Source of the DNA: Clonostachys chloroleuca
Lineage: Eukaryota > Ascomycota > Sordariomycetes > Hypocreales > Bionectriaceae
DNA: 64,000 bases
Assembly (NCBI GenBank): GCA_037952775.1
Contig: JBANAY010000004.1
Span: 4,340,001-4,404,000, forward strand
Direction of reading: 5' to 3'
Shown: positions 23,562 through 33,656 of the stretch, one piece after another
Position numbering within the stretch: the first letter of the stretch is position 1
Layout of the letters: the number at the start of each line of letters is the position of its first letter
Program-made: the position numbers and the translations under genes
Notes under the pieces: generated by a model
What the model saw: only the letters and a program-made list of their open reading frames with translations
Databases searched by the model: none
What the model was told of the DNA's origin: nothing

Positions 23562-24501
23562 AATGACAGCAATCAACATGAGGAAAACGAAGAAGAATCA
23601 TGAATTCAAACTTTTACAAGCGACCGCAGTACAGGTTGTGGAGAGAAGTGACTTTTGGGCATATGAATAGTTTGCATGGTCAGGCGTTGTTGGTTGACAT
23701 GAACCTTGTTTTGTATTTATCGCATGCATTCGCGGTCATTGGCATTGGAGCAGTTATTCTCATGATGTAATGGGATTTCTCTTTGAGTGGTGTTGCAATG
23801 GAAGGATACTCGGCTTGTCTGGGAATCGAAGTCGGGTTGGTGTTAACGGTTCTTTGTCGATGGGGTCAATCATATCAACATAGTATATAGGATAAGAGAG
23901 ACGACCATTTGATTTATTCGAAAGACTTGCAAGATACTTTTTCAACTAGTGTTGGGCACAATGTGAATCCGATCTCACCATAATTATGTCGTGACTACCT
24001 AGCCACTCTCGTTGGCACCGGTCCTCCCTGGGGTCTGGATGCAGCATCCATCAAGGCAATTAAGAGAATAGTAAACAAACTACCTACAAGACCATCATAA
24101 AGTAATTCATTGTGTATTCATTTCAACGATTGCTACCGTTAATCAAGGAATATTGGATCCGTAACTTGCGTGACACAGGAGAGAGAGAGGGCGCTGTTGG
24201 GGTGCCACATTGTGTACATAAGCAGGGCGCAGGCTTCGGCGCATAAACATTATACCGGTCCGCCTTTCATGGGCGCCGTGCCAAGCTTCTCCAGACGCGA
24301 CGCAATAATCTTAGCATAATCGCATTGTCTCCAACTATGCTGACTTCGACCCAATCTCTACCAAAACTTCTATTATTCATCTGGAGGCACGGGTATCATC
24401 TACTGTAACTCGGGTACGATCGAATTCAAAAGGCGACTTGCTACACAGGGTTTGGTGGATCATGGGCGGGTAACGCGACAACACAGCTCCCGATTGCGAC
24501 C
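23562..24501. other. Intergenic between WOPR gene and CFT2
   Basis: WOPR 3' UTR followed by the CFT2 promoter, two genes on the same strand. AT-richer than the coding flanks; no supported gene. Confidence 0.55.
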
Positions 24502-27432
24502 ATGTTCACCTTTTGCCCCCTCCAGGGCGCCCTCTCAGAGTCGGCAGCTTCACAATCTCTTTTGGAGCTGGATGGAGGTGTAAAAGTCTTGGTTGATGTG
24601 GGATGGGACGAGTCATTTGATACGGACAAGCTCAAGGAGCTCGAGAAGTAGGTTTGCGACCTCACATACGAGCAAGTGCGAAGCAACGCTGACCAGCCGC
24701 AGACAAATCCCAACCTTGTCATTGATCCTCCTCACGCACGCCAAGGCATCCCATCTTGCTGCGTACGCGCACTGCTGCAAGAACTTTCCTCTGTTCACGC
24801 GCGTCCCCGTCTACGCCACCCGACCCATCATCGACCTTGGCCGAACCCTAATTCAGGATCTCTACGCCTCGAGCCCGGCTGCCGCGACTGTTATACCCCA
24901 AACGTCACTCTCCGAATCTGCCTTCTCGTTCTCGCAGACCGCGACCCAGGCGCAGAACCTTCTCCTTCAATCCCCGACACCTGAGGAGATCGCCCGCTAC
25001 TTCTCTCTGGTGCAGCCGCTCAAGTACTCGCAGCCTCACCAACCCCTACCGTCGCCATTCTCCCCGCCTCTCAACGGATTGACAATCACGGCATACAACT
25101 CTGGCCACACCCTTGGTGGTACAATCTGGCACCTCCAGCATGGGCTCGAATCGATTGTGTACGCAGTCGACTGGAACCAGGCCCGTGAGAATGTCTTCGC
25201 TGGAGCTGCCTGGCTCGGCGGCGCTGGTGGTGGTGGAGCCGAGGTTATCGAGGCCTTGAAGAAACCTACGGCACTGATATGCAGCAGTAGGGGCGCGGAT
25301 AAAACGGCCCAGTCGGGTGGTCGCGCAAAGCGTGACGAGCACCTGATCGACATGATCAAGTCCTGCGTCAGCCGGGGGGAACTGTGCTGATCCCCGTGGA
25401 TTCAAGCGCGCGAGTGTTGGAGATGTCGTACCTACTGGAGCATGCCTGGCGTGCCGATGCCGCGGCCGAGGGTGGGGGCTCACTGAAGTCTGCGAAGCTC
25501 TTCCTGGCGGGGCGAAACATGTCTAGTACCATGCGCTATGCTAGGAGTATGCTGGAATGGATGGATGACGGGATCGTTCAGGAGTTCGAGGCATTTGCGG
25601 AGGGGCAGAAGAAGACCAATGGGACAGGCGAAAAGAAGGAGGCTGGTCCGTTTGATTTCAAATACCTGCGGCTTGTGGAAAGGAAGGCACAGGTAGCCAA
25701 GCTCCTCAACCGGGATACTGGAAATGTCGAGACCGAGGGACGGGTCATCTTGGCGAGCGACACCACCATGGAGTGGGGATTCTCTCGGGATTTGCTGAAG
25801 GGCCTGGCTAAGGACTCGCGCAATTTGGTTATCTTGACTGATAAGCCCGGGATGATAAAGGACGAAACGCCGTCTGTGGCTCTCACCCTGTGGGAGTGGT
25901 GGAAAGAGAGGAAGGAGGGTGTTGCGGTTGAGACGACGGCCAGCGGAGATAGTCTTGAACTCGTGTACGCAGGTGGTCGAGGGCTGGATCTGAAGGAGGG
26001 CTATCGCCAGGCGCTGGAAGGTGAAGAGTTGGTCCTGTACCAGCAATGGCTAGCCACGCAGAGGCAGCTGCAAGCTACACAGCAAGCTGGCGGCGTAGGT
26101 GCCCTGGAGGCATCCGGTGACATCGTGGACGATGCATCCTCAGAGTCATCATCAGACTCCGAAGATGAGGATGGTGAGCAGCAGGGCAAGGCTCTTAATG
26201 TGTCTGCTACCATTGGCCAGGCCGGCCGCAAGAACGTGGTTCTGAAAGATGAGGACCTTGGGATCAATGTTCTTATCAAGAAAAAGGGCGTGTACGATTT
26301 TAATACTAGGGGCAAAAAGGGACGAGAGAGGACGTTTCCTATTACCATCCGAAGGAAGAGGATCGATGATTACGGAGAGCTTATCCGACCTGAAGACTTC
26401 CTGAGGGCAGAGGAGAAGGAGGACGATACCGCCGACGGTGGCGCGATAACGGCCGAAGACGAGAAGGTTGGCAAAAAGAGAAAGTGGGAGGACGTCGCAA
26501 AGAACGGCGGTTTGAATAAGCGCCCGCAACCTAACCGCACGATATCTGCGGACGACACCAACGAGGCCATCGGTGCGGATGGCTTCCCTCTTGACGATCT
26601 TGATGAAGCCCAAGACCCAGAGCCTGAGGAGCCTGCAGGGCCTTCGAAACTGGTCTATAATACCGAAAACATCGTTGTCAACCTACGGCTGGCCTTTGTT
26701 GACTTTAGCGGCTTGCACGATAAGCGCAGTCTGAACATGCTCATACCTCTGATCCAGCCCCGAAAGCTGATCCTCGTGGGCGGCAATAAAGAGGAGACCA
26801 TGGCTCTGGCGGAAGACTGCCGCGCCGCGCTCAGCAGCGAGGGCGGCGACCGGACAGCAGACGTCTTCACACCCCAGATCGGCGACTCGGTAGACGCCAG
26901 TGTCGACACAAACGCCTGGGTCGTCAAGCTGGCCGACCCGCTCGTCAAGAAGCTCAAGTGGCAGAACGTCCGCGGCCTCAGCGTCGTCACCATCAGCGGC
27001 CAGCTGCTGGCTGCGGCGCTCTCCTCCGCCAACGCCCAGCCGGAGGAGGATGAGACGTCGAACAAGCGGCAAAAGGTCGAGGCCGCCTCCAACGCCGTCG
27101 TCCTGGCCAACCCCTCGATACCGGCGTCTCTGCCCATCCTGGACGTGCTCCCTGCTAATATGGTCTCTGCGGCCCGGACGACAGCCCAGCCGCTGCACGT
27201 GGGTGATCTCCGCCTCGCTGATCTCCGTAGAGCAATGCTCGGCAACGGTCACTCGGCCGAGTTTAGAGGCGAGGGTATGCTCGTCATCGACGGCAGCGTG
27301 GCAGTCCGCAAGACGGCCGAAGGTAGAATCGAGGTCGAGAGCGTGGGATTGCCGGTCCCCGGGAGGAGGAGCGCACTCTACGAAGTTAAGAAGGTGATAT
27401 ACGATAGCCTCGCCGTTGTGGCCGGCGCATGA
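24502..27432 (+). CDS. CFT2: Cleavage and polyadenylation factor subunit Cft2 (CPSF100)
   Basis: Noncatalytic metallo-beta-lactamase/beta-CASP partner of the CPSF73 endonuclease in pre-mRNA 3' end processing, nuclear. Exon 1 is 24502-24647 (MFTFCPLQGALSESAAS...), the intron 24648-24702 (GTAGGT...CTGAC...CAG), and exon 2 24703-27432. The catalytic HxHxDH of CPSF73 is absent; the matching place reads THAKASHLAAYAH, as expected of CPSF100. The beta-CASP region follows, then an acidic and lysine-rich middle with NLS-like stretches (KRKWED, NKRQKVE), and a C-terminal part with LVGGNKEET. The frame breaks at a G6 run (25374-25379). Seven G would join IKSCVSRG to TVLIPVDSSARVLEMSY, restoring the family sequence and a 2877-base spliced gene of 958 residues. 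I infer an under-called homopolymer. Confidence 0.93.
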
Positions 27433-27834
27433 GGGGAGGAGTTCAAAGAAACGATGTGTATGTAACATTTCGCATTTAACAAAAGAACGGAGAACGAAAG
27501 ATTTTCATGTATTATGTGCGGTATTCATCTAAGGCGTTCATAATTAAATGATGGGATTTTAGGATAAGGTTGCAATTTCCCTTGGAACTTTTATCATCTA
27601 ATAGAATTTGTGCGAACCAGCCGTGATGATTAAGAAATATACTCTGTGTACTCTATCCATCCCACCAAGTAATAAATATATATAATAAGAAAATAGTAGT
27701 GCGGCTCTCTCGAACCACAGAAGAAACAACCAGATAACGCCTTGCAATGCACGCTCATCTTGAGTTCCTAGGCGAACCGGCCCGCCCAAATAGAAAATAA
27801 ATACATTGAAAAAAAAAAGGCTCTCGCTTAAAAG
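27433..27834. other. Convergent 3' flanks of CFT2 and SYS1
   Basis: A 0.4 kb AT-rich spacer between the stop codons of two convergent genes, presumably holding both polyadenylation regions. It includes a nine-A run near 27809-27818. Confidence 0.6.
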
Positions 27835-28549
27835 TTACCGACTGGGAACCATCTTGTCCATTTCGTACTCTTCGTTTATGGATCTGTCCCTTCCTCTCCC
27901 CCTTGGGAGTCCCAGCTCTATGTCCTCCTCCTCGTTCTCGTGCGGGTCACTCGCGCTCCCTGCCGTCGTACTCGCGGGAGGAGGGCCGTTGTTGCCCAGT
28001 ATGCGACCGCCGCCGAAGAAGACGGGCTGGAGCTCGCGATGCTGGCACCCCCACATGCCCAGGCTGATGGTGACCGTCGAGGAGAGCAGCATCGTGCCCC
28101 ACCACATCATGTTGCTGGGGATGGAGCCGGTGTAGAAGGTGGTGACGAGGAGGTGAAGGAAGTGGATGGTGAGAGCAAAGTCCGGTACAAGCTTGCTTCG
28201 GGCGATGAGCGCGACGATGGCGACGGCCCTTGTAATGCTGTCAGTATGACCCGGAATTCGGCCAAAGAAGGATACTCTGCCAAGAAGGGGGAGACTTACA
28301 TGCACAAGCCTCCGTCAATAATCCATACCAACGCCAACATCCACCCTCGGGTTGTGTCGCCCCTGATGCGATCCCAACCTAGGATCATGTCTGGTCCAAA
28401 AGATATGCCGCCTATCAGCGCAGTGAATACCATGAGCACGAGGGCTCCAACATAGAACAGCGCCTGTAGCACTGCAATCTGGGCGGCGATTTTGAGAGGA
28501 GGAAGCTCGTTCAGAGCGCCGGCTCGAGGGGTCTGCGACGACGGGCCAT
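27835..28549 (-). CDS. SYS1: Sys1-family Golgi membrane protein (homopolymer frame break)
   Basis: Multi-spanning Golgi protein that, in yeast, recruits the small GTPase Arl3 to the late Golgi. Exon 1 is 28549-28300 and exon 2 28228-27835, with intron GTAAGT...AAG. The predicted protein opens MARRRRP and shows hydrophobic spans IAVLQALFYVGALVLMVFTA, WMLALVWIIDGGLCM, AVAIVALIARSK and the family stretch DFALTIHFLHLLVTTFYTG. The tail is acidic and polar. Translation from the ATG stops after 12 codons unless one C is added to a C4 run (minus strand; GGGG at 28528-28531 on the plus strand). That addition gives RRRPPRAGALNELPPLK, and 214 residues over a length divisible by three. No other ATG lies upstream in the downstream frame. 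Probably a sequencing indel. It is convergent with CFT2 and divergent from COA6. Confidence 0.88.
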
Positions 28550-29449
28550 ATTGGGCTATAAGATTATGCGGGGATGGTGATGAAAGAGTCGAGAGGAAGT
28601 TGAGTAGGTTGAAATTAGAGCGGTCGTAGGGAGGGAGACCTCGTTCTATTGGGGAGTGCGCGAGTGCGTCTGGGATGGAGAGGTAGGGAAACTATTATGA
28701 TCGCGATACCATCTCGAATCTCGATGGTTGATGCCGTTCAGTAGGTCTTGTTGATGTTGGCTCAAAGAGCCCGAACAAGGAATCGCTCTATTAGAAAGAG
28801 CTGTATTCGCAGTAACAGCTCAGGTAGTTTCTAAGAGCAAGGTGTTGAGGAGTCGAGTGTGAAGATGCAATGGGACGGACGGGACAGAAGTTGGCGGAAG
28901 GCCGGGCTTGGTATAGGAAATGTCCCCAGTGGATGGCGAGAATCGCCTGCCTGTTGTCCAGCTGGCATAAGCGTCCAGTTGACACCCTGCTGAGCCTGGA
29001 TAGAGCCTGCAGATGGTAATTAGCAGCTTGGCTTAGGGGACACTGCGCTAACCCCATCCGTCACACCGCCCGTTTATTCTGCCGCCTCTGACCCCTGGTC
29101 ATCTCCAATCCAAGCACAGCGAACAGCTCAATGCCGAATTTTGTGGCAGTTGAACCAGAATTACACTGCTCATTGCACGTATTCCACCAATTATTTACAC
29201 AACATCACCGCAAATCAAACCTCAGAACCCTCAAGCCAATTCCTGGTATCGCCGGTATTCTATTTGTAGAACCTACCTAAGCACCATCTCCGCACGGGCT
29301 ACAGCCCGTCGTTAATTCGCCTCTCCGCCAGCTCTCGGCACACTACATCATCTCACTCCCCACCAAGCCGGGAAAGACCTCCCACCACCACATCTCGAGC
29401 CAACTCTACCAGAACACACAACACATCCCACCACCACAAAATCGCAGCC
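28550..29449. promoter_or_regulatory. Divergent promoter of SYS1 and COA6
   Basis: A 0.9 kb spacer between the start codons of two divergent genes for small organelle proteins; it must serve both promoters. Sequence just before COA6 is rich in C and A (29330-29447), typical of a leader. No gene is seen. Confidence 0.5.
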
Positions 29450-29866
29450 ATGGGCGTGTGGCCATTCGGCTCCTCGGACCCACGCGGCGACGCCATTCGC
29501 TCCGGCGCAGCCATCCCCAACCGCTCCGAGCGCAAGGTCTGCTGGGCCGCCCGCGACGCCTACTTCGGCTGCCTCGACGCCCACGGCATCGACGACCCCC
29601 TCAAGGACCCAAACCAGGCCGACCGCGTCGCCTGCCGCGCCGAGTCCCAGCAGCTCGACCAGGACTGCGCCGCCCAGTGGGTCAAGTACTTCAAGCAGTG
29701 GCGCGTTGCCAACCTGCAGAAGCAGCGTCGACTGGAGGAGCTGCGCCGCCAGGGCGCCACGGAAATGACCGTCACCACTACCTTTGCGCCCGAAGGTGGG
29801 ATCAACGAGAAGGGGGGCAAGGGCATTGAGGATATACAGGGCATGCTGGAGTCCAAGAGGAGATAA
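29450..29866 (+). CDS. COA6: Cytochrome c oxidase assembly factor 6 (CHCH protein)
   Basis: Small intermembrane-space protein that helps deliver copper to Cox2 during complex IV assembly. It is a single exon of 138 residues. The twin-cysteine pairs are visible: CWAARDAYFGC (C-x9-C, near residues 32-42) and CRAESQQLDQDC (C-x10-C, near 64-75), which is the COA6 pattern rather than two C-x9-C pairs. The order MGVWPFGSS, conserved RKVCW and KYFKQWR agrees with the family. The C-terminal 40 residues are a polar extension. Start at the ATG in CAGCCATGG. There are no frame problems. Confidence 0.92.
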   Translation: MGVWPFGSSDPRGDAIRSGAAIPNRSERKVCWAARDAYFGCLDAHGIDDPLKDPNQADRVACRAESQQLDQDCAAQWVKYFKQWRVANLQKQRRLEELRRQGATEMTVTTTFAPEGGINEKGGKGIEDIQGMLESKRR

Positions 29867-30684
29867 TCGTCTTTCTTTTCTTCTTCTTCCTACTGTACTG
29901 GCCGGGGATAAGAAATGCTGGTTGGGAGTACAAGAGGTGGAAAGCGTTTGATGGGCGAGCCGCACTGTTCTATTTTATAACTTGTAAAAAGTATCTCTGT
30001 ATATTACCATATCACTAGTCAGCGTCACGAATGGATGACGCCCGTGTACTAGTATCCAAGGTTTGAAACGAAGGAGAAAACTCTCCCATTTCCATATCAT
30101 TTCCTTGCCTGCAACCCAACCCGAACCCTATGTAGACGAACAATAATCAAGCAAGGTAAACAGAAACCAAAGGATGATCAGAAACAAAACTGCAACAAAT
30201 TATAGACACAACAGGCTGTGAGTATAACATATATAAGTCAGCTTGCTTGAAAGCAGTAGTGGTATCTTTTCTATGTTCTGGCCTCAACTCAGCAAAACCC
30301 AGCCCCGACGAGGTTCATGTAACCTCCGTTACCCATTCTTCCACCACACAATAGCGCCCGGACTACCTTTAAAACCAATAGTAATGCAAGTCCTCCCTAA
30401 TGGAGGCGTCTTATGACATATGGTAAGAGAAATGCGAAGAAGAGGAAGTTATGATAGAAAAAAAAAAAAGTTGGTTTCTAAGGAATGATGAAAGGTTGTC
30501 ATTAAGCAACTCGAAGAGCTCCATTTGTGAACAGAGTGTGGACAGAAACACCAGCACAAAGGAAAACAAAACGCCAGCGGGGATGTTCAAATGACTTTGT
30601 GAAAGAGAAGAAATCCTGTTATTTTCGCCATGTGTCTCCGAGTCTCATTTAGCGAGGTAGACAGCAAGTGAATGTTTTGACGAA
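29867..30684. other. Convergent 3' flanks of COA6 and MSS4
   Basis: A 0.8 kb spacer, AT-rich, with an A12 run near 30459-30470. No gene is supported. Presumably it contains both 3' UTRs. Confidence 0.55.
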
Positions 30685-33656
30685 CTATGCAACCATTCTA
30701 ACACCACTGTCGTCCGTCTCTTCCTGTTTTGGAAGCGGCGGTAGAGATTTGTTTAGACTCTCTCGGCTCGCCATGGTTTTCAATCTCCTACTGGCGGTAC
30801 CGTTTGGGAAACCAGACGAAGCGTCAGCCAGCGATGATGGTTTCGGTGGAGTTGGGGGTGGAGCTCGGGTTGGTGGCAACATGAAATTCTTTGGCGGAGT
30901 TTCTGGGCGAATATCTGAGGTTTCAATTGCCTCTTGGACGAGGGGAAGGATCGGTTCACGTTGAAGGGACTCTCGCTTATCCGAGTATGGGACTGCCGCC
31001 CTCAATGTCCTATCAGGGACATGCTTTTCAGACATGCCCGCGGCCTCGGTTCGTTGGGCTTGCCGGCTGGCCATTTCCACAGTCTCTCGGCCCTCAGGAG
31101 ATCTCCCACCTGGGGGAGGTGCCGGGGGTTGGTGATCGGGCATAGGAGGAATGCTCTGGTGCTTGGGCGGTTTGATCGTGGATTCCAGGCTCTGGGTAAC
31201 TTCCTGTGCTTTCAACCGCGCTTCCTCCCTCTTAGCCTCCTCCACAGACATCGTGTTGCCCTCAACGAAGTTGTAGAAACGATCCCCATATTGAGCTGGG
31301 GGTAGTGCTGAAATCTGTGTTTTGTCACTTGTCAGGCCCTTCCAGAAATGCTCAATCTTCTTGATCATTCCGTACTAAATTTCCAGGTTGTTAGTATATT
31401 ATTACACGCGACGGGTTAGAAACACATTTGGTGAAATGACTTACATGAGTCAGGCAATCAATGACACCAAGATAATAAATCTCATCAGCAGGAGCATTAT
31501 CTTCATGCGTGGCCCTGAAACCACCATCATCCTCATTGAAAACGAATCCAGGCCGGCTTTGACCCTCAGTCAATACTTCAGGCATTTTGTCAAATGCCTG
31601 TCCAAGCGGGACTGGCCTTTCCGCCCGAATCATTTGCCTGAGCTCCCGAGCTTTTCGTGCATTTTCCAACTTCGAAGGAGTTCGAAGGAGGACAGATTGG
31701 GGCTCATCTTCAGGAGACTTCTCACCACCTGGGTTAAAAACCTGAAGTGTCTTATCGCGAAGGTTTTCGTCGTTGCCTCTTGATAGATCATGGATACCCA
31801 CCAAGAGAGAATAGTCCATGATATCGAGGCGCTTTAGGAGAACGACATCGCGCTGTAGTTGTTCCAAGAATAATCTTTTCTTTTCAAGTCCAAGCTCCAG
31901 GGTGCGCTTTCGTCGCAACCAGTTGAGATCCTTTAACGTGGCTCGGGGATTCTTCTCCAAGTCTTCTTCCCTATAGTCTCGACCAATAGTCGAGCCTTTC
32001 AAGTCGAAGGTCGTATGGATATCGCGATGCGGGGGAAAGAGATTGTTCATTACGACAAAGTGGATCTTCTTGCCATACGGAAGCTTGACTCTATGGAGGC
32101 CGTAGAATTGAGACAAGAGCGTATTGGGATTTTGCTTAACATGTGAGTAGTATTCTCTGAGGATTTTCCTCAGGAACTTGTGTTCGGCATGATGGATCGT
32201 TTTGATTATGTACTTATAATCTCTGGAAAAGTAGAAGAAGCTCCCACTCTTGCCTGGTGATCCAAGTTCGGAGAGAATGTACTTTCCGGTCAGAGACATG
32301 AGGTAGTCTGCAGGGTCCAGGCGGAAGAGAGATCGCAGATGTCGAAAGACCCAAGGCGCATAATCCTTAAACTTGAAATCGTATTTCGCTGAGGGGACCA
32401 ACTCGTTGCCAGTTCTATAACCATGTTAGTATTCCGACGAACGATGAATAAGGCAGTGTATAACAGTGGCTGGCCACTTACATATCGAAGGTAGACTTCT
32501 GCTTCACTTCAAAGTCTTCATCCGTAAGCTCACGGTCTAACTTTGCATTTGTTCTTGAGACTGATACCCGGATTCCTGTCAGCATGTTATAGGCTGTGAC
32601 CCAGTTGGCATGGGACTCGTCGACTTTCGTTCCCACAAGGACCCGGTCATCGTCTTCCTCTTCCTTTCTCTTGCGCTTGCTGGCCCTCTTCTGTCGAAGT
32701 GCCTCAGCCCATCTCTGAGCATCCTCATCCGGTACAATCTCGTCGCGCGGACCTTCTGACTGCATAGACCTGGTTGTCCTACGAGCCAAGCTCAATGATG
32801 CTCTCCGTGAGCCGACGGGCGCAACGGGATGTGAATAGCGTCCGGTGGCCTGTGATGTCTCTGGTCCATCTTTGGCAAGTCGGTTTGCGGAGGCTCTGGG
32901 TACTTCGAGAGTATGTCTCTGCCGTAATTGGGAGTTCTGGTGCGAGTTTTGCAGATTGGAGGACGACGGCGAGCCGGCTCCTGCCTGGTAGGTCGGCGAT
33001 GAGGAGAGTCGATGCGTTGAGGAATTGGGTGGTGTGGAGTCAGGTATAAATGCTGTTGGCGAGGCATTATGGTCATTAGCGTTGGTGGCTTCGCTCCCCG
33101 AATGAATTGTCTGTAGCTGATGTCGGACGTCCTCTCCCAGATGACGTGCAGATTTTGAACTCTCTGTAAAATAATCGGTCGTTGACTCTTCATGTTGGGA
33201 GTGGTGGGTCATCTCGTTCGCGTTGGCCGTCCCATTGACACCGGCTTCTTTCGAACTGCGGACTGTGCGGTCGGGAAGTGTATGCTTGATACCATTGGCG
33301 AACGCGTCATCATTCTTCATAGGACCATCGGCATCATATCCACTGTCGTTCCCATTGGATAAACTCTTGTTGTTAGGAAGGGAGCTCATGCTCGTCGGGC
33401 GAGTGCCGTTTCCATTCGTGTTCATGGGGACAGAGTCCGATACGTCAGAGTCGTGGATGGATGAGTTTGACGTCTCGTCGTATGGTTCATTGATGGTACG
33501 AGACTGGGGGTGTTGCGGGATGGTGATGCCGCCATCCACGACCCGAGCGTCCTTACCTGAGGCAGCGACGCCGAAGTCGTTATGAGGATCAAGATTAAGG
33601 ATATCCGCGTTGTCCTGGAAGATGGGCGAGTTGGCGTCGTTGAGGAATGAGGGCAT
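30685..33656 (-). CDS. MSS4: Phosphatidylinositol-4-phosphate 5-kinase
   Basis: Makes PI(4,5)P2 at the plasma membrane. Exons 33656-32482, 32414-31445 and 31374-30685, with introns GTAAGT...TAG and GTAAGT...CTAAC...TAG; the spliced gene is 2835 bases, 944 residues, with no frame break. The N-terminal 370 residues are Ser/Asn-rich and disordered, with basic stretches. The lipid kinase core begins [20 protein letters not shown]. It shows [11 protein letters not shown], the DLKGSTIGR loop, the catalytic [14 protein letters not shown], and the activation loop [20 protein letters not shown]. The Glu after KKI in that loop is the residue associated with PI4P 5-kinase specificity. After the core lies a proline-rich tail ([26 protein letters not shown]) that could bind SH3-like partners. 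Orthology is firm. Confidence 0.94.

Noticed and set aside
25384..27432. Treating the C-terminal part of CFT2 as a separate gene starting at 25384
   Set aside because: That frame opens in the middle of the conserved GTVLIPVDSSARVLE segment right after the broken upstream part; one gene with a frame break explains both.
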